This document shows, in pieces, positions 8,873-16,658 of a DNA stretch of 64,000 nucleotides. The notes beneath the pieces are model-generated. The model worked only from the letters and a program-made list of their open reading frames with translations. It was not told the DNA's origin and searched no databases. The DNA comes from Duganella guangzhouensis (lineage in GTDB: Bacteria > Pseudomonadota > Gammaproteobacteria > Burkholderiales > Burkholderiaceae_D). The stretch's first letter is position 1. Each line of letters starts with the position of its first letter. Where the stretch lies: assembly GCF_009674535.1 (NCBI RefSeq), contig NZ_WKJK01000003.1, positions 186,001 to 250,000 of the forward strand. The letters run 5' to 3'. Both the position numbers and the translations under genes were made by a program.

Positions 8873-9112
8873 TCAGGAGTCTTCGTTTTTGAGGATGCCG
8901 CGCAGATTGGTCACGATCAGGCATAGCTGCAGCGCGATCAGCGCCCACGCATCGTCGTGCCAGCCCCACGCGATCCACAGCGCGTTACTGAGCAGGAAAG
9001 CGATAAAGCCGCCCTTGCGGCGCAGCGCGGACTTCGATCCCACCAGCAGCCCCGCCGTCACCGTGATTGCCATCGCAGGCCATTGCAGCAAGTCGATCCA
9101 GTCTCCCATCAA
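8873..9112 (-). CDS. Small inner-membrane protein of unknown function
   Basis: This 79-residue protein (77 or so if the second Met is used) has three hydrophobic segments: about 12-25, 35-50 and 56-70. It has positively charged loops (SKSALRRKGG). It looks like a small YgjV- or SemiSWEET-sized membrane protein of the kind often annotated only as hypothetical. No catalytic motif is visible. It is divergent from the acyl-CoA dehydrogenase cassette and close to the Fur-box region. Codon use matches its neighbours, so I consider it a real gene. Confidence 0.6.
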   Translation of the reverse strand: MMGDWIDLLQWPAMAITVTAGLLVGSKSALRRKGGFIAFLLSNALWIAWGWHDDAWALIALQLCLIVTNLRGILKNEDS

Positions 9113-9272
9113 CGGCTTTCGGTGTGTGACAACGCTTTACAGCATGGCCGACGCCCACGCCCTGGTATGTGCGCCAACACACCCCGGCCGGGATGCGGCT
9201 TGAGTGAGCGGCCTAACAGACAAGCGGTACCGCGCAGCCGATCATCCATACCAACCTATCTTATTCTCTGCC

Positions 9273-10298
9273 ATGGAAATCGCCCGCCTTCCCTACGCGT
9301 CCGCCGACAGCCTCAGTCAGGCACTGGCCCGGCTGGAGCCACAGCAGACGCCCGGCCAGCAACTCGCCAGCCTGATCTCCGCCGGCCAAGACCAGTTATC
9401 CCTGCCCGGCCATGGCGCCACGCTGCAGCGCTGGCAATGCCTGGCGTTGGCCGCCTGTCATGACCTCAGCCTGGCCAAGCTGTACGAAGGCCACACCGAC
9501 GCCTTGGCGATCCTGGCCGAACTGAATGGTCCGCAGCGCCCCGGCGCCGCGTGGGGCGTGTGGTGTGCCGAGCCACCCGATGCCGTCGTGGTGTTGCACC
9601 AGCACGGCGATCGCTACACCATCTCCGGCCGCAAGCCATGGTGCTCGGGCGCGGCGGAACTAAGCCAGGCACTGGTTAGCTGCCAGGACGCCGACGGCCA
9701 GCGCCGCCTGGTGGCGGTGGCGCTGCGCGCCCCCGGCGTCACCATCACCGGCGACGGCTGGCACGCGGTGGGCATGGCCGCCACCGCCAGCGTTGACGTA
9801 CTGTTTGACGACGCAGCGGCGATACCGGTCGGCGCCCCCGGCGCTTATTTAAGCCGGCCCGGATTCTGGCATGGCGGCGCCGGAATCGCCGCCTGCTGGT
9901 ATGGCGCCGCGCAGATGCTGGCCGGGTATCTGCATCAAGCGGCGCGGAGCCAGTTGACGCCAGACCCGCACCGCCTGGCGCACCTGGGCGAGGTCGATGC
10001 GGCGCTGGCCGCCGCCGCCGCGCTGCTGCGCGCCACCGCCGCCACCATCGACCGCGCACCGGGCGCCTACGCCGGCCGCAGCGCCATGCGCGCGCGCCTA
10101 GGTGTGGAAGCCGCCGCCACCGCCGTGCTGCATCACACCACCCGAGCGCTGGGCGCCGGTCCGCTATGCCGCGACGCGCGCTTCGCGAGGCTGGCCGCAG
10201 ACCTGCCGGTATTCCTGCGCCAGAGCCACGCGCAGCGCGACCTCGCCACACTCGGCAATCTGCTGACACAACAGGAGGAAGCCCCATGGGCGTTATGA
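9273..10298 (+). CDS. Acyl-CoA dehydrogenase-like protein (first gene of a four-gene cassette)
   Basis: The product is 341 residues if translation starts at the ATG at 9273; an earlier ATG at 9204 would add 23 unconvincing residues. It resembles short acyl-CoA dehydrogenases: AAWGVWCAEPPDAV in the substrate/FAD region, GRKPWCSGAAELSQALV (the usual G.K.f.sGa segment), then an alpha-helical C-terminal bundle. It lacks an obvious catalytic Glu at the usual place as far as I can see by eye. It is cotranscribed with a deacetylase, a NodS-like methyltransferase and a glycosyltransferase through short overlaps. That fixed set suggests modification of a small glycoconjugate rather than fatty-acid oxidation. 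Confidence 0.75.
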   Translation: MEIARLPYASADSLSQALARLEPQQTPGQQLASLISAGQDQLSLPGHGATLQRWQCLALAACHDLSLAKLYEGHTDALAILAELNGPQRPGAAWGVWCAEPPDAVVVLHQHGDRYTISGRKPWCSGAAELSQALVSCQDADGQRRLVAVALRAPGVTITGDGWHAVGMAATASVDVLFDDAAAIPVGAPGAYLSRPGFWHGGAGIAACWYGAAQMLAGYLHQAARSQLTPDPHRLAHLGEVDAALAAAAALLRATAATIDRAPGAYAGRSAMRARLGVEAAATAVLHHTTRALGAGPLCRDARFARLAADLPVFLRQSHAQRDLATLGNLLTQQEEAPWAL

Positions 10299-11071
10299 AC
10301 GAACCCGCCGCGCCGCCGCCCCGCATCGAAGGGCACGGCACGCCGGCAGCCGACTGGCTGTCCTGGGGCGGTCTGGATGAACTGCCCACCACCACCGCCG
10401 CCGAACTGGTGCCACCTGGCCGCCGCGCCGTAATCGTCGCGCCGCATCCGGACGATGAAGTGCTGGCCTGCGGCGGTCTGCTGCAGCAATTGCACGCGCA
10501 GCGCACCCGCACCGTGCTGCTGGCGGTGACCAATGGCGCCGCCAGCCATCCCGGTTCCACGCTGCTGACGCCCACCGATCTGGCCCGCTTGCGGCCGCGC
10601 GAGACCGAGGCCGCATTGGCGGCGCTGGGCCTGAGCGGCACCGCCGCGCCGCAAGTACTGCGCGCCCATCTCGACGATGGCCGCGTCCAGGCCGGCCTGG
10701 AGCAGTTGCACAATCTGCTGCTGCAACTGCTGCGCCCCGACGACGTGGTGTTCGTCACCTGGCGCCAGGATGGCCACCCGGACCATGAAGCCTGCGGGTT
10801 GGCCGCATCGCTGGCGGCACGCGCCTGCCGGGCCACGCTGGTGGAAATGCCGGTGTGGGGCTGGCACTGGGCGGCGCCGGGCGATGGCCGCGTGCCATGG
10901 CAGCGTGCGCGCCGGCTTGAACTCGGCGCCGACCAGTTGCAGCGAAAACGCCGTGCCGTCGCCTGTTTCCAGACCCAATTGCAGGAAGACCCGAGCACCG
11001 GCCAGGCGGCGGTACTGGGGCCGCACGTGTTGGCCCGCTTGCTGCGGCCCTATGAAATCTACTTCGCATGA
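10286..11071 (+). CDS. PIG-L family (LmbE-like) deacetylase
   Basis: The 261-residue protein has the zinc-binding N-terminal motif VIVAPHPDDEVLACGG (His, Asp, Asp) and the downstream TWRQDGHPDHEACG motif (HxxH), both diagnostic of PIG-L/LmbE de-N-acetylases. These remove the acetyl group from N-acetylglucosamine-containing substrates. The start at 10286 has AGGAGGAA at good spacing and overlaps the dehydrogenase by 13 bp. A second ATG at 10295 would give a minimal overlap and is possible. The end overlaps the methyltransferase start by 4 bp. Confidence 0.88.
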   Translation: MGVMNEPAAPPPRIEGHGTPAADWLSWGGLDELPTTTAAELVPPGRRAVIVAPHPDDEVLACGGLLQQLHAQRTRTVLLAVTNGAASHPGSTLLTPTDLARLRPRETEAALAALGLSGTAAPQVLRAHLDDGRVQAGLEQLHNLLLQLLRPDDVVFVTWRQDGHPDHEACGLAASLAARACRATLVEMPVWGWHWAAPGDGRVPWQRARRLELGADQLQRKRRAVACFQTQLQEDPSTGQAAVLGPHVLARLLRPYEIYFA

Positions 11072-11661
11072 GGCCCCACTTCCAGCAGCTGTATCAGCAC
11101 GATGACGACCCGTGGCAGGTGCGCCAGCGTTGGTATGAGCGGCGCAAGCGCGAGCTGCTGCTGGCGGCCCTGCCGGCGTCGCGCTACCGCCACGTCTACG
11201 AGCCGGCCTGCGGCAACGGCGAATTGACCGCCGCGCTGGCCGGCCGCGCCGACCGCGTGAGCGCCAGCGATGGTTCCCCGGCGGCGGTGCGGCTGGCGCA
11301 GCAACGGGTGGATGGCATGGCGCACGTCACGGTGCAGTGCCAACAACTGCCAGGCGATTGGCCGGATCAGACCTTTGACCTGATCATCGTCAGTGAACTG
11401 GCCTATTACTTCAGCGAGCCGGCACTGCTTGAGCTGCGCGACCGTTGCCGCGACACCCTGACCATCGACGGCACACTGGTACTCTGCCACTGGCGCCGGC
11501 CGTTCCCGGACCGTCTTCTGGAGACCAAGTTCATTCACGACAGCTTCGACGCCTGCCCGGAGCTGCACCGCGTCGTCCATCACGCCGAAGCGGACTTCCT
11601 GCTAGACGTGTGGTCGCGCAATCCGCGCTCAGTGGCACAACAAGAAGGAATCAGCACATGA
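11068..11661 (+). CDS. SAM-dependent methyltransferase, NodS-like
   Basis: The 197-residue class I methyltransferase has YEPACGNGELTAALAG (motif I, SAM binding), VSASDGSPAAV (motif II), and FDLIIVSELAYYF (motif IV region). The short N-terminus (FQQLYQHDDDPWQVRQRWYE) is that of the NodS-like group, which N-methylates the deacetylated glucosamine of Nod factors in rhizobia. Finding it directly behind a deacetylase is consistent with methylation of the amine freed by that enzyme. It is joined to both neighbours by ATGA overlaps. Confidence 0.85.
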   Translation: MRPHFQQLYQHDDDPWQVRQRWYERRKRELLLAALPASRYRHVYEPACGNGELTAALAGRADRVSASDGSPAAVRLAQQRVDGMAHVTVQCQQLPGDWPDQTFDLIIVSELAYYFSEPALLELRDRCRDTLTIDGTLVLCHWRRPFPDRLLETKFIHDSFDACPELHRVVHHAEADFLLDVWSRNPRSVAQQEGIST

Positions 11662-12383
11662 TCGGCATCGTCATCCCCGCCCACAACGAACAGCGTTACC
11701 TCGACGACTGCCTACTGGCCGCCCAGGCGGCGACCGTGCACCCGGAGCTCGGTGGCGAGCCGGTACGCATCGTGGTGGCGCTGGACAGTTGCAGCGACCG
11801 CTCGCAGGAGATTGTGCTCCGCCACGCGGAGCGCGCCGCGCCGGGCTGCGTCATCGATCACGTCAGCGTGGATGTCCGCAATGTCGGTGTCGCCCGCGCC
11901 GCCGGCAGCCGCCACCTGCTGCGGCATGGCGCGCGCTGGCTGGCTTTCACCGACGCCGACACCCGCGTGGCGCCGGACTGGCTGGCGGCCCAGTTGCGCC
12001 TGAAGGTGGACGTGGTGTGCGGCACGGTCGCGGTCAACGATTGGTCGCCACACCGCGAAGACACCGAACGACTGCGCGGCTACTTTCACCACCACTACAA
12101 CGACGCCGACGGCCATCGCCATATCCACGGCGCCAATCTGGGCGTCTCGGCGGCGGCCTACCTGCGCGCCGGTGGCTTCGAGGCGCGGATCTGCGGCGAG
12201 GACGTGGCGCTGGTCGCCGCGCTGGAACGCACCGGCGCCCGTTTCGCCTGGAGCGCCGCACCCCGTGTATTCACCAGCGCGCGCCGCGACGCCAAAGCAC
12301 GCGGCGGCTTTGGCGACACGCTGCTACGCTATGCGGCAAGCGCCAGAGCGGAATCCGCGATCGCCGGCGCGGCACGAATCTAG
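11658..12383 (+). CDS. Glycosyltransferase family 2
   Basis: The 241-residue GT-A enzyme starts MIGIVIPAHNEQRYLDDCL. It has RIVVALDSCSDRS, NVGVARAAGSRHLL, and FTDADTRVAPDWL (the DxD-like metal and nucleotide-sugar motif). HIHGANLGVSAAAYLRAGG and CGEDVALVAAL supply the acceptor and catalytic-base Asp. There are no membrane segments, so it is cytosolic. Translation is coupled to the methyltransferase by ATGA. As the last gene of the cassette it probably adds a sugar to the product; donor and acceptor are unknown. Confidence 0.85.
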   Translation: MIGIVIPAHNEQRYLDDCLLAAQAATVHPELGGEPVRIVVALDSCSDRSQEIVLRHAERAAPGCVIDHVSVDVRNVGVARAAGSRHLLRHGARWLAFTDADTRVAPDWLAAQLRLKVDVVCGTVAVNDWSPHREDTERLRGYFHHHYNDADGHRHIHGANLGVSAAAYLRAGGFEARICGEDVALVAALERTGARFAWSAAPRVFTSARRDAKARGGFGDTLLRYAASARAESAIAGAARI

Positions 12384-12494
12384 CGACCGCCACGCGAAAA
12401 TATCGTACCATTGCGATTCAGGACGTAGCCAGCCATCGCCGCCACGCATTTTGTCATTCACGCACACGGCCATGGCGGCCGAAAAGGAGTCCTC

Positions 12495-13817
12495 ATGACG
12501 CCGCCCGTCAGCGGCAGCACGCTGGAGCCCAAGGCCGGCACCCACGGCCAGCGCAGTGTCGCGGTACGCGCCAGCGGTCCCTGGTGGCGGCGCTTTCTCA
12601 GCTTCGCCGGCCCCGGCTATCTCGTGGCGGTCGGCTATATGGACCCGGGCAACTGGGCCACCGACCTGGCCGGCGGCGCCAGCTACGGCTATGCGCTACT
12701 GTGGATTATCGGCCTGTCCAGCTGCATGGCGATGCTGTTGCAGATCCTGTCGGCGCGGCTCGGCATCGTGGCGCAGGCCGATCTGGCGCAGCTATGCCGC
12801 ATGCATTCGTCGCGCCGTTCCGCGATGGCGCAATGGCTGCTGTGCGAGCTGGCCATCTGCGCCTGTGATCTGGCCGAAGTGATCGGCACCGCCATCGCGC
12901 TCAAGCTGCTGTTCGGGATCCCGCTGGTGTACGGCGTGGTGCTGACCGCGCTGGACGTGTTTGCCATCCTGTGGTTGCAGCAGCGCGGCTTCCGCTATCT
13001 GGAAGCGTTCGTGATGGCGCTGCTGGGCATTGTGTTCCTGTGCTTTGCAGTCAACCTGGCGTTGGCGCAGCCGGAATGGCGGGCGGTGGCCGAGGGCTTC
13101 ATCCCCACGACCCAGACCGTGACCGATCCGGGCATGTTGTACCTCGCGATCGGCATCATCGGCGCCACCGTCATGCCGCACAATCTGTATCTGCATTCCT
13201 CCACCGTGCAAACGCGATGCTTCCACACCAGCGCCGGCGGCAAGCGCAAGGCGATCGCGTTTGCATCAGCGGACATAGTGCTGGCGCTGGGCTTGGCCTT
13301 CCTGGTCAACGCCGCGATTCTGATTACCTCGGCGGCGGTGTTCCATACCAGCGGCCATGCGGGCGTGGCGGATCTGGAGGAAGCGTACAAGCTGCTTGGA
13401 CCGCTGACCGGCACCGCGCTGGCCAGCATCCTGTTTGGCGTGGCGTTGTTGTCGGCCGGGCTGAGTTCCTCGGTGACGGCCACGCTGGCCGGGCAGATCG
13501 TAATGGAAGGTTTCGTCCAGCTCAAGCTGCCGCCGTGGGCACGGCGCATGGTGACGCGCGCGGTGGCCATCGTACCGGCGCTGGTGGTGACGCTGCTATA
13601 CGGCGACCACGCCATCACCGGCCTGCTACTACTGAGTCAGGTGATCCTGAGCCTGCAACTGCCATTCGCCATGTGGCCGCTGATACGCTACTCCAGCGAC
13701 CGCCACATCATGGGCAAATTCGCCACCCCACGCCCGGTGGCGGCGCTAGCCTGGTGCATGATGGCCACCATCGTCACGTTAAACATTATTCTGATCACCA
13801 AGGCGGTTCTGACTTAG
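12495..13817 (+). CDS. mntH: Nramp-family divalent metal transporter
   Basis: This is a 440-residue polytopic membrane protein. It shows both Nramp signatures: [12 protein letters not shown] in TM1 and [10 protein letters not shown] in TM6, which supply the metal-coordinating Asp, Asn and Met. These transporters import Mn2+ (and Fe2+) by proton symport. The ATG follows AAAAGGAG. The 111-bp gap upstream shows no clear MntR or Fur box. It reads towards the eCIS payload gene and ends 27 bp from it. The mntH symbol follows the bacterial family; specificity is inferred. Confidence 0.88.
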   Translation: MTPPVSGSTLEPKAGTHGQRSVAVRASGPWWRRFLSFAGPGYLVAVGYMDPGNWATDLAGGASYGYALLWIIGLSSCMAMLLQILSARLGIVAQADLAQLCRMHSSRRSAMAQWLLCELAICACDLAEVIGTAIALKLLFGIPLVYGVVLTALDVFAILWLQQRGFRYLEAFVMALLGIVFLCFAVNLALAQPEWRAVAEGFIPTTQTVTDPGMLYLAIGIIGATVMPHNLYLHSSTVQTRCFHTSAGGKRKAIAFASADIVLALGLAFLVNAAILITSAAVFHTSGHAGVADLEEAYKLLGPLTGTALASILFGVALLSAGLSSSVTATLAGQIVMEGFVQLKLPPWARRMVTRAVAIVPALVVTLLYGDHAITGLLLLSQVILSLQLPFAMWPLIRYSSDRHIMGKFATPRPVAALAWCMMATIVTLNIILITKAVLT

Positions 13818-13844
13818 CACAGCATGATATTTTGGACGGTTTCG

Positions 13845-15953
13845 TTATTTCTTGCTTGACTTGGATTTCGCGACGCTGTTCATCGCCTGACGGACCTGAT
13901 TTTCTCGGTCAGACGGTTCTAGCGCAGCCCAGCCAGAAGCATACTTGGCTGGTGGCAGGTATGTATAAATGTCATGTTCCGCCACCCCTTTTATCGTCTT
14001 TTTCAATCTTGTATAGATGGCCTTCACGTCCGATTGAAAGAAATTGGTGGCGTCGATAGTTTTTTCCTTCGACTCTTTCGCCGTCCCCTTTTGTACTTTG
14101 CTCATGGCCTTCGCAGCCTTGGCCTTGATAGCAGATTGTATCTGGCGCTTCTCATCCGCCAGCTTTTTCTCCCGTTCGCTGCGGTCCTCAATCCCATACA
14201 TGGCCTGGCAATTCTCACAGGTTTTGATGTGCGTATAGCTACTAGCCTCATGGCGCGAAAGCGGAAAAACATCATCGGTTTCGACAGACAGTTTAGCCTT
14301 GCGGGCGGAAGTGATTGGAATACATTCCGCGCAGTTCAGAGGATCGCGCAAGTCATCCGTCATCGACCCTCCGATGACGGATGACTTAACCGCATCCAGC
14401 GCACTCGCTGTCGATGTACCTTTAATCAACTCGTGCCGATGTGCGAGTGCAGGTCCATGCTGATTCGCGTTATGCCCGAGATAGATTTGCTGTGCTGATG
14501 ACTTGCCCTTTCCGAGCACACCCGAGATCGTCGTTGGAGGAACCTGACCGCTCCGCCCGAGCTTTGGCGGTGCATTATCCGATGTAGCGTCAAGGGAAAA
14601 GGCTTTCGATATCTCGTTAGCATACGTCTTAGCAACTTGGCTCGCGCTGGTAAACGGCTTGCTGGCATGCCGCTCGTTGAAAATTCTCTCCAACACATGC
14701 GTCAGCACCACAGCCAGCTGAATCCGATTATGGTTGACGCTTATAGTTTTAAGCTCATGGAAATTCTTCTGGCCGAATTGGCTTAAGACTGTTTGAGCTG
14801 TCGACGAGTCGCCGATCAACTGGAAGCCGTAAGCGATTTTTGCGCCCAGTAGTTGCGTATCAGCACCCTTGGGCAATTCCGCAATCTGATCCTTCAAGTC
14901 ATTCAGGTAAGCACGCATAGTGTCAAGTGGCGTACTCGACGAACTCGAGGTGCTGCCGACGCCAGCTTGATCGGTGGTGGACTCCAAGTTCTTCGTGCTC
15001 ACACCTGATTTAAACACCGGACCTGTTCCACCGCTGTTTGAATTCGTATTCGATGAGCTACTGCTGGACTGTGCTTTGAGTTCTTTTTGATTGGCGTAGA
15101 AGTCCAGGTCTGCCGCCTGTTTGCTATTGTCGATTAATCCGGTAGCAGCGATTTTCCCCATTAGGAGAGCTCCAAATCCCGTGTAGGAAAGAGTTTCCTT
15201 AGCATCAATTACATGAGCGATAGTTTTTTTGATTTCTTCCGGACTTTCATCCTCGGCATAGTGTTGCATCAGGATGTTGCGCGCATAGAGGACAAACGCA
15301 CTATCCGCATTATGCTTATTCTGCGCGCCGCTGATTTGACCATTGCTGATTTTCATCAGAGCATCAACCGCATGGACACCGCAACTACCGTCATGGACTG
15401 TGCTGACCGTATATTCGGTCTCGTCTTCATTTGTCACACGGAGATCCCAATGATCGCCCCCCGTGTTAAGCAGCTTCACATTTCCAGGTGGATTGTTGCC
15501 CGTCAATTTTTGGTAAAGTATGAGGATATCGCTTTCGCTAATATGCGAATGTGGGTCAGCGATATCATCTTTGTACGCTTGCACCCAGTCCGGAGGAATC
15601 TTTTCGGCATCGGTATACGTCTCCAGTCCCTTGATCACACGCTGCACCACAGCACCGCCGTTTAATGCCGGCGCAACCGCTGGCACTGCGCCGTGCCCTT
15701 GTACTTTGGCCTCACCACCAAAGAGCCCTTTCATATCATGGCGCTGCGCCACCATCCGCGGACTGTTGTGAATAGCATTGTTTAGGGCCAGTTGCTGCAA
15801 CGCACGCGGGCTGTTATTCATCATCTCGGCCAATTTACGTTGCGCCACCGCCTCGGGCCGGTTGTCCGTAAGAGCCTGCGTTTGTGCGACTCTCTTCAAG
15901 GTGTCCGTTTGGCCGGCATCACAGTCATGTTTTGCTAAAAGCGGCGCTTGCAT
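13845..15953 (-). CDS. eCIS payload: N-terminal cargo leader, Cys-peptidase-like module and C-terminal deaminase-like module
   Basis: The 702-residue protein is the last gene of the eCIS operon, 5 bp after the DUF4157 gene, with GCAGGAG before its ATG. Residues 28-80 (TDNRPEAVAQRKLAEMM, NSPRALQQLALNNAIHNSP, then RMVAQRHDMKGLFGG) match the leader I know from eCIS cargo and DUF4157 proteins. Residues 165-196 hold GGDHWDLRV and HDGSCGVHAVDAL, a His-Trp plus a Cys in a DGxC setting, as in OTU- or Ulp1-like cysteine peptidases. After Ser-rich linkers (295-340), residues 541-543 (CAE) and 579-582 (CENC) form the zinc-binding pattern of toxin deaminases. The tail is Lys-rich. The gene is visibly richer in A/T than the rest of the operon, which suggests the cargo was exchanged. 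Both activities are inferred from short motifs only. Confidence 0.7.
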   Translation of the reverse strand: MQAPLLAKHDCDAGQTDTLKRVAQTQALTDNRPEAVAQRKLAEMMNNSPRALQQLALNNAIHNSPRMVAQRHDMKGLFGGEAKVQGHGAVPAVAPALNGGAVVQRVIKGLETYTDAEKIPPDWVQAYKDDIADPHSHISESDILILYQKLTGNNPPGNVKLLNTGGDHWDLRVTNEDETEYTVSTVHDGSCGVHAVDALMKISNGQISGAQNKHNADSAFVLYARNILMQHYAEDESPEEIKKTIAHVIDAKETLSYTGFGALLMGKIAATGLIDNSKQAADLDFYANQKELKAQSSSSSSNTNSNSGGTGPVFKSGVSTKNLESTTDQAGVGSTSSSSSTPLDTMRAYLNDLKDQIAELPKGADTQLLGAKIAYGFQLIGDSSTAQTVLSQFGQKNFHELKTISVNHNRIQLAVVLTHVLERIFNERHASKPFTSASQVAKTYANEISKAFSLDATSDNAPPKLGRSGQVPPTTISGVLGKGKSSAQQIYLGHNANQHGPALAHRHELIKGTSTASALDAVKSSVIGGSMTDDLRDPLNCAECIPITSARKAKLSVETDDVFPLSRHEASSYTHIKTCENCQAMYGIEDRSEREKKLADEKRQIQSAIKAKAAKAMSKVQKGTAKESKEKTIDATNFFQSDVKAIYTRLKKTIKGVAEHDIYTYLPPAKYASGWAALEPSDRENQVRQAMNSVAKSKSSKK

Positions 15954-15958
15954 GTCGA

Positions 15959-16636
15959 CTACTCCTGCTCGCCAGCCTTGAGCTGGGTCTGGCCCAGGCT
16001 CATGGCTTTGGCGCCCATCACGTCGGCTTCGGATTCCAGGCCGGGGTCGTCGTTGACTGGCGTGGATTCCTTCATCTGCGTGGTCGGCTGCACGCGGCCC
16101 TGGGCTTGCTGAACCACGTGCCAGGCTTCGTGCGGCAGGTGCTGTTCCTGGCCCGGCGCGACGTGAATGTCGCTGCCTTGCGCGTAGGCGTGCGCGTTCA
16201 GCTGCGCTGGCCGGTCCGAGTTGTAGTGGACGCTGACATGGTCCATGCTCATGCCGGACATGCTCTCGATGCCGCTCTTCAGCTGCGGCGGCAGGCCGCC
16301 ATTGTCCTTGCGCTGCACGGTGAATTTGCCTTGCAGTAGCTCTTCATCCTCAGCGCGCTGCGCGGTCTCGAATTTCCCTTGCAGCAGTTCCTCGTCCTCC
16401 ATCAGCTGCGCGCCTTCGAATTTGCCCTGCAACAGCTCCTCATCCTCGGCCAACTGTGCCGGTGCGCCGCCGCCAGCCATCATATTGGCGCGCTCCATCA
16501 ACTGCGCCGCCTGAGCCGAGTTGCTGGCCATGTCCTGATAATGCGAACGCACGCCCGCTTCGCGTTTTTGTGCCGGGCTCGCGGTGGCGCTAGCCATGCG
16601 GCGGTCGTCCGCCGGCCGGGTCGATCGAACTTTCAT
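15959..16636 (-). CDS. DUF4157 (eCIS core) metallopeptidase-like protein with three EDEELLQGKF repeats
   Basis: This 225-residue protein is DUF4157 over about residues 113-213: PQLKSGIESMSGMSMDHVSVHYNSD region, AYAQGSDIHVAPGQE, then LPHEAWHVVQQAQG with the HExxH zinc motif, and a downstream ESEAD Glu. DUF4157 is the domain most consistently linked to eCIS loci, as a standalone protein or fused to toxins. Upstream of it, EDEELLQGKF occurs three times with a 16-residue period (64-73, 80-89, 96-105). The start follows AGGAGGA. It probably helps load or process the payload encoded next door; proteolysis is inferred from the motif alone. Confidence 0.88.
   Translation of the reverse strand: MKVRSTRPADDRRMASATASPAQKREAGVRSHYQDMASNSAQAAQLMERANMMAGGGAPAQLAEDEELLQGKFEGAQLMEDEELLQGKFETAQRAEDEELLQGKFTVQRKDNGGLPPQLKSGIESMSGMSMDHVSVHYNSDRPAQLNAHAYAQGSDIHVAPGQEQHLPHEAWHVVQQAQGRVQPTTQMKESTPVNDDPGLESEADVMGAKAMSLGQTQLKAGEQE
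16316..16460 (-). repeat. Three 48-bp tandem repeats in the DUF4157 gene
   Basis: Three consecutive units encode (Q-x2)-EDEELLQGKF-containing 16-residue blocks. The units differ mostly at synonymous or conservative positions, which points to selection on the peptide rather than very recent duplication. Confidence 0.85.
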
Positions 16637-16658
16637 ATCTATATCCTCCTGAAGTGAA

